A stretch of 64,000 nt of DNA from Tilletia caries (Eukaryota > Basidiomycota > Exobasidiomycetes > Tilletiales > Tilletiaceae). The DNA is taken from assembly GCA_032718865.1 (NCBI GenBank), contig JALUTQ010000035.1, forward strand, positions 1,178,001-1,242,000, given 5' to 3'. This document shows positions 11,238 to 22,500 of the stretch, in pieces. Position 1 is the first letter of the stretch. Every line of letters begins with the position of its first letter. The notes beneath the pieces are model-generated. The model saw only the letters and a program-made list of their open reading frames with translations, was not told the DNA's origin and searched no databases. The position numbers and the translations under genes were made by a program.

Positions 11238-12240
11238 ATGAAGTTCGCTGTCTTTGCTTCCATCCTCGCCCTCGGCGCCGGCACGGCCCTTGCTGCCCGC
11301 GGCCGGGAACGCGTCCCCGCTCGCAGGTGTGGCACCATCCACTTTGACGCCACCGCCGAGGCCAAAACCCAGCAACTCATCAAGACCTACAGCCAACAGG
11401 CCGCCGTCGAAGCGTCGCCCAATCGATCTATACCAGTGTACTGGCACACTATTATAGGCGGTCCCACAGGCTCTATCCCCCCCTCGCAGATCCAAGCCCA
11501 GATCAACGTGCTCAACAAGGACTACGAAGCGTCTGGGTACGTCTTCCACCTCGTCCACTCGGACTCGACTAATAACTCGGACTGGTTCCATCACATGGAC
11601 GATGGGACGCCGCAGGAGCGAGGGATGAAGAGCGGCCTGCGTGCGGGTGGCGCCGACGCGCTCAACATCTACACGATGGGGTTCAACGACGTCCTTGGGT
11701 TCTCTGTGCTTCCTCAGAACTACTCGGTCGCCCCTTGGAAGGATGGCGTCGTCATCCACTACGCGACGTTGCCTGGCGGCTCGTTCGCTCCCTTCAATCT
11801 CGGCCGCACAGCTACTCATGAGGTCGGACACTGGCTTGGACTTTATCACGTCTTCGAAGGTGGCTGCAGCGGTGATGGTGACTTTGTTTCCGATACCCGT
11901 ACGTTCAAGGTCTTGGTGAAGGAGTAGAGACGATGGCAGGTCTGACCTGTTTCCTCCCTCCCTCCAGCTCCTCAAAACGGTGCAACCTCCGGCTGCCCTA
12001 CTTCCAAAGACACGTGCCCCGGCGGCGGTGTCGACTCCATTCACAACTTCATGGAGTGAGTCCCCACAGAAGCTTTCGATCTGACTATGTATTCTCCTTT
12101 CCTGGCTTCTGACTGATGCCGTTTTGCTGCGGCCTTCTGTTCATTACACCAGCTACCCCGACGATTCGTGTGCGAACCAGTTCACCAACGGACAGATCAT
12201 GCGGATGCATGCCCTCACGCAGACGTACCGAGGGATCTAA
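11238..12240 (+). CDS. Secreted M43 (pappalysin-like) zinc metalloprotease
   Basis: Exons 11238-11898, 11968-12055 and 12153-12240 give 278 residues with phases that agree. Residues 1-19 form a signal peptide ([19 protein letters not shown]). The zinc site is [11 protein letters not shown] at residues 194-204, the HExxHxxGxxH signature, and the Met-turn region appears as HNFMDYPDDSC in the last exons, as in the fungal MEP1-like subgroup of family M43. Conserved cysteines surround [14 protein letters not shown]. The length fits the family's usual secreted form (about 280 residues). It should degrade extracellular proteins. It occupies the unique spacer between inverted copies of inhibitor-like genes. 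The start ATG has an AAAATG context and directly precedes the signal peptide. Confidence 0.92.
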
Positions 12241-12579
12241 GTCAGAGCTCCTTCCCTGAGGCGCCGGCACGGGCGGAAAGCGCAAGCACAGAAGAGAAGC
12301 GTCGGAGAGAAAAGGCGGTTGCGGGCCGAAGCAGAGGAGGCCGGGCAATGTCATGACAGAAGAAGGCGGAGAAGGCCGTTGTCGCGGAGACCAGATGCTG
12401 GTGGCTCAGAGAGCGGCGAGCTTGAAAGCTGTCTAAAGCAATGAATAATAGCAGGAAATAATATGCCATGATGCTGATGCGCTGGAAACTGCCGACAATG
12501 TAGTCTGGTCACACCAGACCGTCGCTCGCACGTGATGAAAGACAGATCCCGCGGAGACGGTCTGGCCACACTCGCCGAG
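12241..12579. other. Downstream part of the unique spacer
   Basis: Non-coding sequence between the protease stop codon and the inner edge of the right arm. No gene, terminator or transposon end was recognised here that would explain the inversion. Confidence 0.4.
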
Positions 12580-13249
12580 TTGATATCGCGAAGGAGATGG
12601 CAAGGTGGAAGTCAGCCCTCCGTGTTGCATATGTATGGGATCCGACTTCTACTCAAAGCACCAACTCAATGCTCATCGTACCTTGCATACATGACAGACA
12701 ATTCGCGTCGGCTCTGCCCCTGAGCCGAGTGAGACCGTCCTCATCAGCGTGGCCGAGGTCGTCGGCTGTCTGTGCGCGAGTATAGCTGGAAAGGGAGAGA
12801 ACAGCGAGGCGCCGTAGACTGTAGAACGAGAGGATGGAAGTGAAGGCAGAAGACACGAGAGTGGAAAGAATATGGCAACTGAGATGGGTGAGGTGGAAGT
12901 CAGCCGTCGTCGCACTCATGTAAATGTGTTTTTTTCTCACGCTCTCAACGTCTCTTTCCCGTATGCAACTGCAAGACTGGCTGTGCTGATCAAATCCTGT
13001 GGGATGGATTCCCGTTGCATAGTGCGTGAAAGATTGGTGGTCAAGACTCCGTAAAATCTGGACGAAGCCGGCTGGAATTCAACAAGCAGGTGAGTGAAGG
13101 AAAGACAATGGTGAGGTGGGTGGGATTGAGCCGGCTCCGGCACGCCATGAAGAAGGAAAAGAGGAGGCGATCCATTTCGACCGTCCATGACCTCGGATCT
13201 TCGCTCACCCGACCTCGACCTAGGGAAGGCCGGGCACGCTGCGGATACC

Positions 13250-14080
13250 TCAAGCGATTCCGTTGGTGCCCTTGGTCTTCTTCTGCGCCACGAAGGTGAA
13301 AGGCACCGCCATAATCGCGCCCTGTACATGTACGGGGAAGTATCGTATTTTGTCAGTCATGACCGCACGACGGGAGGACAAAAACAGACTCTCACCTTGC
13401 CACCGGCGAAGACGGGCGAGAACTCGTCCTGCTTGTAGACGTACCAGGCGCCGGACTTGGCGTGCCCAGCGACAGTCTCGTTGGCCTGCTTGATGCTGTC
13501 GGACACAAGAACCGAACATACCAGCAAGGCGAAGGTACGAAGAAGAACCTCGTTCAAGAGATCATCGAAGACGTCAGCTGGATCTCTCAGACAAATCGCG
13601 TAGCAGATGGAGTGTCCGCCTTCCCGGCTTATACGCACAAGTACCCGCCCGCCCGGGCTTTTTGGAGGATCAACTCGGAAGCCTCGTCCTGACCTGGAAC
13701 TTTGGCCGCGAAGGCGTAGACGCCATCGCCCTGGGCCGTCCAGTGGCCTGCCGCATCACTACCGGGAAGGATGTTGTAGCGCTCCAGACCGTCCTTGACC
13801 TTGATGGGTTGGACGGTCCACTGGTGTTACCCCACACATCGACACAAAAGCAACTTTTCGAGTCAGTCGCCTCATCCCGGATTGGAACTTTCGGTGTCCC
13901 AAGCGAAGGGAGAGGGAGATGACTCACCACGAACGGCGTGCTGCGGACGACGATCGGCTTGGGCGCGAAGATTTCGGACTCGATCTCGGCGCGGCCGATG
14001 TACTTGCCCGTGGGGAGCTGGATGGTGTAGTCGCCCTTGGGCAGGCCGGTACTGCGATGAAGAGAGTTGAGCAGTGCCAT
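13250..14080 (-). CDS. Small beta-trefoil/I66-like protein, copy B' (right)
   Basis: Inverted copy of the gene at 9392-10223 with the same four exons and intact coding sequence as far as it can be read by eye. The start ATG is at 14080 and the TGA at 13250-13252. The predicted protein keeps DYTIQLPTGKYIGRAEIE and the KQDEFSPVFAGG segment. Intron 1 differs by one T in a homopolymer run. It is presumably functional and redundant with copy B. The same reservation about the I66 assignment applies. Confidence 0.6.
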
Positions 14081-14596
14081 TGTTTGTTTCTTCTGCTGGA
14101 TACGCTGTGGAGATGGGGTGAAAGGGGGTGCAAGGGGGGGTGGGAAAGAGGGATGAGAATGGGACAACAGGTGGAGTAGAAGGGGTCGCAGGGGTTAGTT
14201 ATAAAGGATGAGGACGCGACCCTTCTCTGTGTCAAATAAACAGAGATGAAATGAGAAGTTAACAGTTGCATCTTCCCCTGGCCCAAATTGCGCCGCAGTC
14301 ACTCGATCCAGAGACGTGCTTGAGTCGTCCTCATCCGAGCTCTGAACTGTCTCAAAATCTCAAGTCGCATCGAAGGAGGGCCGGGCGTCAACTCTGATGA
14401 CAATCGAAATCGGAGCTCTGGTTGCGATCCATCCGCGTTTCCTTCACGTGCAAGCTCAAAGACGTCCACGAAATGATGGACTGCACCGCTCCAGGTATGG
14501 GAAGAAGGATCCATGTCCATTTTCTTTTTCCAAGATAGGAAGCAAAGGTATAATATACCGTCCGCTGCTGTCGTCGAAGTCTGTGGGGTTTTGTCT

Positions 14597-15435
14597 TTAC
14601 ACGATCTCGATCTGGACGGGGCCAGGTACGCTGTCGACATCCCGGGCGATTCCACCAGGTCCCTCGATCGGGATCTGAGCCACGAAGCTGAAAGGCACCG
14701 CCTTGGACGCGCCCTGCGGATTCGGAAAACAGAGGTCTTTAGTTCTGACCTCGAACGAATCATTGGAGACGCGCAGGGTTCAAAGGGAGACAAACGGACT
14801 TACCTTACCGCCAGCGAGCACAGGCGAGAACTCGTCCTGCTTGTGGACGTACCAGGCACCAGACTTGGCATTTCCGGCAATAGTCTCGTTGGCCTGCTTG
14901 ATGCTGTTTGACAACGACGCGATTCCCAAGGCGACGCACACAGAGCAGACCAGAAGAATAGACAGAAAAAGTCAGCGGATCCAAGCCCATCAAAATCGAC
15001 CCCCCGTCTCTGATGGTACGCACTAGTACCCGTTGTGCGCCTTCTGGAGGACCAAGTCGGTAGGCCGGAAACGGGCGCGGCGAAGGCGTACACCTTGTTG
15101 CCCTCGGCGGTCCACTTGCCAGCTGCGGCACCGGCGATGAGGTTGTAGTGCTTCTTGCCGGCCTTGTTGACAAATGGCTTGACGGTCCACTACTCGTCAT
15201 CATGAAAAAAAAAATGGTCAGCCTTTCTGGCTGTTTTCGAAGCGAAGCAAGAAAAGGAAGGCAGAGAAACTCACCACGTAGGGCGTGTCGCGGACGATAA
15301 TGGGCTTGGGCGCGTAGATTTGGGTCTCGAAGTCGGCGCGGCCGATGTACTTGCCCGTAGGGAGCTGGATGGTGTATCCACCGTAAGCGAGGCCAGTACC
15401 GCGGGCGCTGAGGTCGAGGAGGGCGGAGGGAGCCA
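14597..15435 (-). pseudogene. Broken inverted copy A' of the I66-like gene
   Basis: Inverted copy of the gene at 8002-8852. Exon 1 starts at the ATG at 15435 and is intact. In exon 2, near 15064, ten bases (agtctaaggc in the left-arm orientation) are missing. The lost segment is flanked by GGC repeats, so slippage or microhomology repair is a likely cause. The deletion shifts the reading frame after APVSG, so the two later exons, although preserved with their splice sites, are read out of frame. The copy is therefore probably dead, leaving three intact genes of four. Confidence 0.7.
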
Positions 15436-16278
15436 TTTTTGTGGTATGTAAGCTGTGGGGACGGGCAGGGAAGGAGGTTGACAGAAAGTGAGGAAGCAAG
15501 GGTAGCAGAAGGTCAAGAAGAAGGGGAAGAAAGTCAGCCCGCTATTTATATACGGCGTGATGGACGATGAGATGTTTATTATTGAGCCTCCTCAGATTGA
15601 GTGTCAGCTGGAGCGCTGAAGCGCTGAAGTGAGACACGTTACAGGGATAAAAATCTGATCCCATCTTGCAACTTGGCTTGCGGACGAAGAAGCATCCAGG
15701 CAAGCTTCGAGGGGCGCCTGCCTGGCGTCATTCATTTGGGAAGAAAGTGCTGGCGACTCTGGCGTCCGTCCTTGATTATCGATCACGTTCAGCCTGAAAG
15801 ACGCCTTCGCGCAGACCGCGCGGGCAGCCAGAAGCTAGCAGGCCATCCATGGTTCTTGGCACTCCCCAGACGGGCGGGTCCTGCCTTTTGGAAGAGGCTC
15901 GAAGGCTCGAGGGCCGCTGAAAGTGTTGGACTGCGAAAAGAAACGTGGTCTCGGAGCCAGGCGGATTGCGGAGCAAAAGTGCGGGTTGCGAATCGATCCG
16001 CGAAGCTGGTCTCGCTGTTCCGCGCGGCCGCGGGGCGCGGCGTCCAAGTTTTCCAAAAAAGAAGGCGGTGGGCGGTGGCGGGATCAGGTGCATGAAAAGG
16101 TTGCTCGCGCTCACCATGGTCAGGACCCGAGATGCGGACGAGAGTCGCAGAGCGAGTTCAGCCATCGTCTCGACCCCGTCTGAGCGCTGGGCGTCTGAGC
16201 GTTCAGCACATACACTCCTGACGCTCACGGCCCAGAAGAGGGAGACGGGAGTCGGGTGTCGGTTATACGCCCATCTTC

Positions 16279-16642
16279 GCAGTTCAGGATCAAGATTCAA
16301 GATGTCTTCGCAGTGCGCAGAAATATGTATATGTTGTGATTGCAGATGCAAGGCTGGGAGACAGGGTTTGAAGCAATGTTGGTACAACAAGAAGTTTGGT
16401 TGTTGGTGCGAGGCAGGGTTATGTATGTGCCCATCCGAGATATGGTTGCTGTTGCGAGGGGGTATGTACCCTTCCAAAGGGTTGACTTTTGAGATGGGGG
16501 GTATTTGGATTTGTAGTGTGGGAGGGCTGAGATGCGCGAAGGACCTGCTCCACGCGCGCGAGGTGATTCCCCGTATAACCACTTGATACGACCGACTCCT
16601 GTTCGGCGTTGGTACTGTTGAAGCCTGCTGCTGCCAGCGTGG

Positions 16643-16707
<65 letters not shown>

Positions 16708-16728
16708 GGGGCGGTGGTTATGCTCGAC
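16279..16728. other. Intergenic sequence with a long GAT/ATG microsatellite
   Basis: No gene. A perfect trinucleotide run (ATG/GAT, about 22 units) spans 16641-16706. It lies about 20 bp beyond the stop codon of the adjacent minus-strand gene, probably in its 3' untranslated region. The opposite strand translates to poly-isoleucine and is not a gene. Confidence 0.7.
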
Positions 16729-17880
16729 CTAAGCCCGGCTGGACCGCATCCGCCTCTTTCCGGGAAGGAGCCAAAGGAACGTCTTCCGCTCCGAATACCG
16801 CGGTGTCGAGTTGTCCTCAGACGAGGCCGGCTCGATCCCACCCTCGTTCTCGTCCTCGCTTTCGTCCTCGTCCTCGCGCTCGCTCTCATCCTCTTCGACA
16901 AGGGGACAGAGTCGGCGACAGGAGAACTCGCACGTGCATGCGAGGGAAGAACACATCGGTCTGCGCACGGACAAGGAGGTCGACTGGTGGCTGGGGGACT
17001 GTGTAAGTTCCGGGGAGTTGCCCAGACCGCTCGTATCGATTCCGAGGCCGAGGAGCTCTGTAGTACCTTCCCCGGAGATGCCGGCCGTTGTCGGAAGGGA
17101 GGAGGTATTCGAGACGGGGCTGAGTGCGGGCAGCATCGCTTCGCAACGCTCGTGCGCTTCTTCCATGCCCATAGCCGCCAGGGCTGACTGCGTCTGAGTA
17201 GGCGACCTGCTGTTGTCTTGAGTTTCGCGTTCGAGTTCGTCTTGGCCTTCAAGCACCCAGTCCCAGCTCATTGAAGACCAGTCTTGTGCACTTGACTTCG
17301 GGGTGCTTTTGTTCGAGCCGGCGTTGGAGTTGGAGTCAGAGTCGGATGTGGAAGGAGAGGAGGAGCAAGGTGAGGGCATTGGAGTTGGAGGTGCTGTCAT
17401 CGTGGCGTCTGTGAGTGGAGTGGATGTCACCGACCAGGACGAGCATTCGCACGTCTCACCGTCGCAGCCGTAGTGTTCGCAACCATCGTCCTCGGGCGCG
17501 CTCATTCGCCTGATGATGCGTTGCATGACCTCCCGAGTGCAGTCCAGTGCACTCTCCTCCCCGTCCGAAGCCTGGTCCTCGCCTTTTGCATTGGCAGTAG
17601 TCGATCGGCCTTCCTTGGCGTTGTCCTTGCGGAAGAGGTGAGCGTTGGCTCTGGTGGAGACCATTGCAGCGGTGAAAAGGAGGAAGATGAATGCACTGAG
17701 GAGAGCCAAGAGGATGTAGAAGATGATACCCGTTGAGGGCTCAGCGTTGAGAGTGTCGGGAACAATGGTGTCCGAGGTCGCGGACAGTCTTGCTCGCTTC
17801 TTGGAGTCGTTCGACGGAGATGGATGGGCGCGCTTGCTGCGGGTCGAAGTAGCAAGGGGAGTAGTGTCCAGGGACGACAT
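16729..17880 (-). CDS. Low-complexity single-pass membrane protein, unknown function
   Basis: An uninterrupted frame of 383 codons starts at the ATG at 17880 (the frame is open further upstream to 18126, but that part is pyrimidine-rich and looks like leader). After a basic N-terminus (SKKRARLS) comes a hydrophobic segment at about residues 50-74 (GIIFYILLALLSAFIFLLF) and then a long Ser/Thr/Pro/Glu-rich tail. The tail has a Cys-rich patch (CEHYGCDGETCECS), another (CSSLACTCEFSCRRLC), and a Glu/Asp run (ESEREDEDESEDENEGG). The layout suggests a type-anchored membrane protein with a disordered tail. I recognise no domain. The Copia element was inserted 1.2 kb upstream. Confidence 0.6.
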   Translation of the reverse strand: MSSLDTTPLATSTRSKRAHPSPSNDSKKRARLSATSDTIVPDTLNAEPSTGIIFYILLALLSAFIFLLFTAAMVSTRANAHLFRKDNAKEGRSTTANAKGEDQASDGEESALDCTREVMQRIIRRMSAPEDDGCEHYGCDGETCECSSWSVTSTPLTDATMTAPPTPMPSPCSSSPSTSDSDSNSNAGSNKSTPKSSAQDWSSMSWDWVLEGQDELERETQDNSRSPTQTQSALAAMGMEEAHERCEAMLPALSPVSNTSSLPTTAGISGEGTTELLGLGIDTSGLGNSPELTQSPSHQSTSLSVRRPMCSSLACTCEFSCRRLCPLVEEDESEREDEDESEDENEGGIEPASSEDNSTPRYSERKTFLWLLPGKRRMRSSRA

Positions 17881-19072
17881 GGTAGGAGCGAAAAGTACCG
17901 AAGATTGCGAAAGATGGTAAAAATGTGTAGGCTGTGTGCTGAAGCTGTGAAGCTTGTATGTTGGATGTTGGATGCTTGATCGAACGATGGTTGGTGTGAA
18001 GAGGCTCCTTTGCGTGCGTATAGTGTGGTATCGACGGACGAGTGATGAAAACGGAGACGATGGTGGGAGGGGGAACGATGGAAGAAAGACGGGAACACCC
18101 TCTCCTCGTAAGCTTTTTCTCCTCAAACCTTTCCCCGCTCTTCCTGCCCAGGTTGAATACCTTGTGATGTGCCCCTTTGTGTTCCTAGGTCTGTGCGCGT
18201 TGTTCCTCTAGAGTTTGGAAGTTGGGTGAGATGTCAGAACGATCGCCGATGGGGACTGAATTGGTTTGGAAAGAAGCAGCTTGCCGGGCAAGAAAAACGG
18301 CGGATATGCATGCTTTGAAGCATGCAGTTGGCCGATGCGGCCGATGTGAGAGTATTTCCCTTTGTCTTGACCGACGAACGTGTGGCGGCCCAACACAGGA
18401 ACGGTCTGATGGTAGAGGGTCGAGTGAGTATTTCCTACGGATCGAATGATTTGGTCTATATCGCGCGTTGGGGGTTGCGGACCCTTGATGAGAGAACGAG
18501 GAATGTGTGGTGGACAATTCTTTGGTCGGGGCGCATGAGCAGTGTGCAGGGTTTTTGGTCTGCAGGTGCCCACCTGTATATGTCGAAGCGAAGTGGCGAT
18601 ATCCAGACTGGAGCAGCTTGGAATGTGCAGCATAATGCACGGTAGATGTTGATGCCCAGTCGGGAGAGGGGAGAGAGCTGCCATATGCATTCGGACGAGG
18701 ATAAGGCCCCGTTATATACTCGCGAGGGGATGCCGACTGGCATGCGACCGTCTGGACCTTGAGAAGAGCTGAGCAGAGAGTCGCCACGAGCCTGGGGGAG
18801 AAAGGAATGCGAAAAGAAGGCATTCAGCAGGGGGTGAGCATCGAGGAATGCGAATGCGAGATGGAAAGGGAGATCGGAATGCAGCCATCAAAAGCGCCAC
18901 GAAGGTCAGCCGGTCAGCCGCACACGGACGAATGCGAAAACAAAAGGTCAGCTCGCCCTGATCACCATCTTCACGACTGCGACAGAGTCGGTCTGCCTGT
19001 TCGCGGGCGACGCAATGGTCTGTTTCGATGTGGTCGTGGACGAGGTGGACTCCTATTTCCAACTTCCAAGTT
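17881..19072. other. Intergenic region upstream of the Copia insertion
   Basis: Contains the promoter and leader of the minus-strand membrane-protein gene and then sequence with no supported gene. Short frames on both strands overlap one another and lack protein-like composition. Confidence 0.4.
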
Positions 19073-19077
19073 GGGTG
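19073..19077 (+). repeat. Target-site duplication GGGTG (5' copy)
   Basis: GGGTG directly precedes the left LTR and recurs at 25551-25555 directly after the right LTR: a perfect 5-bp duplication, as expected for Ty1/copia integration. Confidence 0.9.
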
Positions 19078-19512
19078 TGTTAGAGTCTGGCCGGGATCAC
19101 TACGGGACCAAGCCGGTTTCCGACCCGGACAACCAACACCTCCATGTGTGAGAACAAGCTTCGCCTTCCCACCTCAATCACCTACATCTCCACGACCATA
19201 TCAACCTTTCTACGACAAGCTTCCCCAACAATGCGACGACACAAGGTTCGGTCTCGCCTCTCTCTTATCTCCCATACGAACGACGCGAGCAGGAACGATC
19301 CTATGAGGCCTCCAGAGCTTCCGGGGATACCAGGGAACATATATATATAGCCATACTGCTTCTCCCTCTCCCTGTACTCCCCTTCTCTTCTCACCGTCAA
19401 TTACCACTCAAGTTCATCTTCTAGGATCATTACCCAGATTGTGAGCAGCAGAGGTGTTTGAACGGGAAGCCGATCCATTCCGGTTTTGTTGGAACCGCGT
19501 CGAAATCTAACA
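19078..19512 (+). repeat. Left LTR
   Basis: 435 bp from TGTTAGAGTC to TCTAACA, carrying a TATATATATAG TATA-like box near 19340, so transcription should start around 19370. It matches 25116-25550 along its whole length by eye. Confidence 0.93.
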
Positions 19513-19571
19513 GGGTAGCTCCGCCTTATACTTCCCAGATCAATCCCTTTGCTACCCCCAGAGCCTCAAGC

Positions 19572-22500
19572 ATGTCCAGTGACACCTCCGGTGGCACTGC
19601 CACCCCAACCCCCAGCAAGTCCGAGATGGACAAACTCCTCGAGGCCATTCAGGCCAGTGCCGAGGCTACCCGCATCATGGGTACCAGGTTCGACGGTATC
19701 GAACGGGAGCTCGCCGAAGTCAAGGCCGGTCGCACTATGGCTACCGAAGGCGCCACGCCCGCGTCCGCGTCTCCGTTCACCCCTCAAGTCCTCCGCCCGG
19801 GAATCGTGCCAGGGCACATCGCTCGTCCCGGGCAAACCCCGGCCCTCGCCACCCCCACCGCTCGTGGAGTGTCCGGGTTCCTCGTCCCTGTCACCCCGAA
19901 GTCCAACAAGGAGTCAGCCGAAGTCCATGTCGGTATCGGCCTGACGGGACTCACCTTCGGGTCCGACGACGACTTCAGGCACCTCGACGCCACGCTGTCG
20001 GCCGAAGAGCGGATTGAGTCCTCCCGCCGAGCGAGCGACGAGACGAGCGACGAGGTTCGAAAGCTGAAGTCGCAGCTGTGGTCGACCTGCTTGTCGATCG
20101 TCCAGAAGGAGAATCGCTCCGCCAGCCCCGAGGAGGTCATCGCCAAGACAGACAAGATGATGTCGGAGCACTGGTTGCAGATCCGGAAGGATCGAATCAT
20201 GCGGATGTTCGACCCAAGCATCCGAGCTGACGTCCTGAAGGACTCGAGCAAGAACGCCCCTGGCAGCGGCAAGAAGGAATGGCAACGCAAGATCAGCCAG
20301 TCGGCACCAGCCCGCATCCAGAACAAGTTGACTCACAACAACTATATCGACTGGGTGTCCGAGGTGATCGGAATCCTCGCTCCGATCCAGGGCGCCATCG
20401 AAGTGCTCGAGGGCATTGAGCACGGCCAAGGGTACCTCGAAGACAGGCCGCTCGAGCAAACGGAGGGTTACGACATCCGTCTTGATCTCGAGATCGGTGG
20501 GCTCCTCTTCGGTTCCGTGTCGGCCGAGTGTCGTGGCTATATCGTAGCCCGACAGGCGAAGGGAGAGCACCGCGGAAGCATCCTGTGGAGGGACCTCGTC
20601 GGGATCATGCGCCGCGGCGACGGTGTCGACAAGGCGATCATCTTGGAGCAAGTTCTTGTCCAGCGGCAGAGGGCGTCCGAGAACGTTCGATCGTACGCTG
20701 AGCGTTTGAGGACGCTCTTTATCAAGTCAGGAGCCATCGATGCCGCCTTCTCGGACGGAGAGCAGGTTCTATACTTGCTCCGTGGCCTACACTCCAGCAT
20801 GGAACCGCACCGTGCCTCCATCCGAGCATTCCAGAGCCAGCGACACCAGTACACCTTCGACTCCGCCCTCCTGTTCCTCATCCAGCAGGAGGCTGCTTCG
20901 GTCCTAGACCAGCACCCCAGTCGTCTGCCTCTCTTGTCTCGGCCTGCCGCCAACCTGGCTTCATCGGCCGGCCCAGGGCCTAGGCGCTTCCACATCCTCC
21001 GGAACAACGCCGTCAAAGGGACCCCAGGCTACTTCAACGGCGAGTGTCGCCACTGCCACAAGTGGGGGCACAAACAGGAGGACTGCGCTCAGCGCAAGCG
21101 GGAGATCGATGCCGGGACCATCGCTCCCACCCCAGTCCAGGCCGAAGCCAATGCAGCCCGAGTCGAGGACAACAGCGGGGAGGAACCGTCTTCGGACTTC
21201 GAGGGCGAGATCTATGAGCTCATAGACGAAGACGGCGAGGTTATGTTCGCCCGCCTCGCCACCAGCCCGGTCGGCGAGTCCGGTGGCGAAGCCAACGTTG
21301 CCAGGGCCATGATGGCACAAATTGCCGTAGCCTCGCACGCAGCAACGGTCGAGAAGACCGAGCTGGCCCCGGCCACACTGGAGGAGTTCGCCGCCTTTCA
21401 TATTCCAGAGAAAGCGGTGAAATGGATCCTGGACTCGGGAGCCACTCACCACATGACCTCAAGGTCGGAGCTGCTCCCATTCCGGATCCACTCCAGCGCG
21501 AACTCCGTCGTCCACATCGCTGACGGAACCAGGGCCAAGATCGAGCGGCGTGGAGCCTGCGTGGCGTCCCTGTTCGGAGACGGAGGCAGTGAGGCCGTAG
21601 CCGTGTTGAAGACCGTCCTCGTCGTACCAAGCTTCACGAACAACCTCCTTTCTGTTCAGAGGCTGGCCGAAGACGGTTGGACGATACAGTTCAGCAGGAC
21701 CGGTGCGGAACTGACCAGCCCGAAGGGAAAGAAGGTTCAGTCTTTCGTCGAGCCTGGAACCGGCGCCCCCTACCTCATGCTCAGGTCGAAACCGGCTCGG
21801 TGGATAGACGTCAAAGGAGTGGCGAACCGAGTAGGCCATGTGCCCGTCCAGGCCACCGCCCGATTGGCGGCTGGAGAGGTGGAAGACGGCCCTGGATCTC
21901 AGGAGGAGGAAGCCCTGATCCAAACGGACCCACAGGCCAAGCTCTGGCACCGGCGCCTGGCCCATATGAGCTACTTCACCCTCCGTATCCTGGCTCGAGA
22001 CCCAGCGTTTGCGCATGTGAGCCGGCCCGGGCCCAAGGCATTCGCCGAGATCATCGCCAGCGAGGAGCCTTGCGATCCATGCATCGAGTCCAAGCAGACT
22101 CTCCTCCCGTTCGGGCACTCGGACAGCGAAGCCCCGGCCAAGATGACCGATGTTTGCTTCGATCTGACCGGCCAGTTTGAAGGAAACAAGGAGTACAGGT
22201 ACTCCCTGAATATCCTGGAGGCATGGTCGAGGATGACATGGGCACTGCCAATCCCTAATAAGGAGGCATCCACAGTGTTCGCGGTTTTCCTCGCCTGGGT
22301 CGAGCTCATGAAGAATCAAGGCCACGGTACCATCAAGCGTCTCCACTGCGACCACGGCGGCGAGTTCGAGAACCACCTCTTCCAAGAGTGGGCCGGCAAG
22401 AACGGCATTGCCTGATGCTTCTCCGCTCCCAACACCAGCGAGCAGAACGGCCTCATCGAGCGATGGAACCGAACCATCCAGGACCGCGCCCGCGCCATGC

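Larger units (their letters stand above)
12580..16278 (-). repeat. Right arm of the large inverted duplication
   Basis: Reverse complement of 7167-10895. The inner edge is the ttgatatcgc word at 12580-12589. It lacks about 20 bp present near 7230 of the left arm and carries small indels, for example one base fewer in T runs and a 10-bp loss in the copy A gene. Independent small differences argue against a simple assembly duplication. The gene-free outer part, 15436-16278, is the copied promoter region. Confidence 0.9.

Noticed and set aside
10989..12044. Minus-strand frame of 351 codons opposite the M43 protease
   Set aside because: The sense strand carries the HExxHxxGxxH motif, signal peptide and consistent introns; the antisense frame has no recognisable features.
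16419..17252. Minus-strand frame with a poly-isoleucine stretch
   Set aside because: The stretch is only the translation of the GAT/ATG microsatellite; the frame overlaps the better-supported gene ending at 16729.
17881..18126. N-terminal extension of the membrane protein to an upstream ATG
   Set aside because: The extra 82 residues are Ser/Thr/Pro/His-rich translation of a pyrimidine-rich leader; the ATG at 17880 fits better.
19458..19571. Extension of the Copia gag frame into the left LTR
   Set aside because: The frame is open there but begins without ATG. The first ATG in frame is 19572, outside the LTR, as usual for copia elements.
21459..22385. Minus-strand frame of 308 codons inside the Copia element
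   Set aside because: Antisense to protease and integrase; no motifs of its own.
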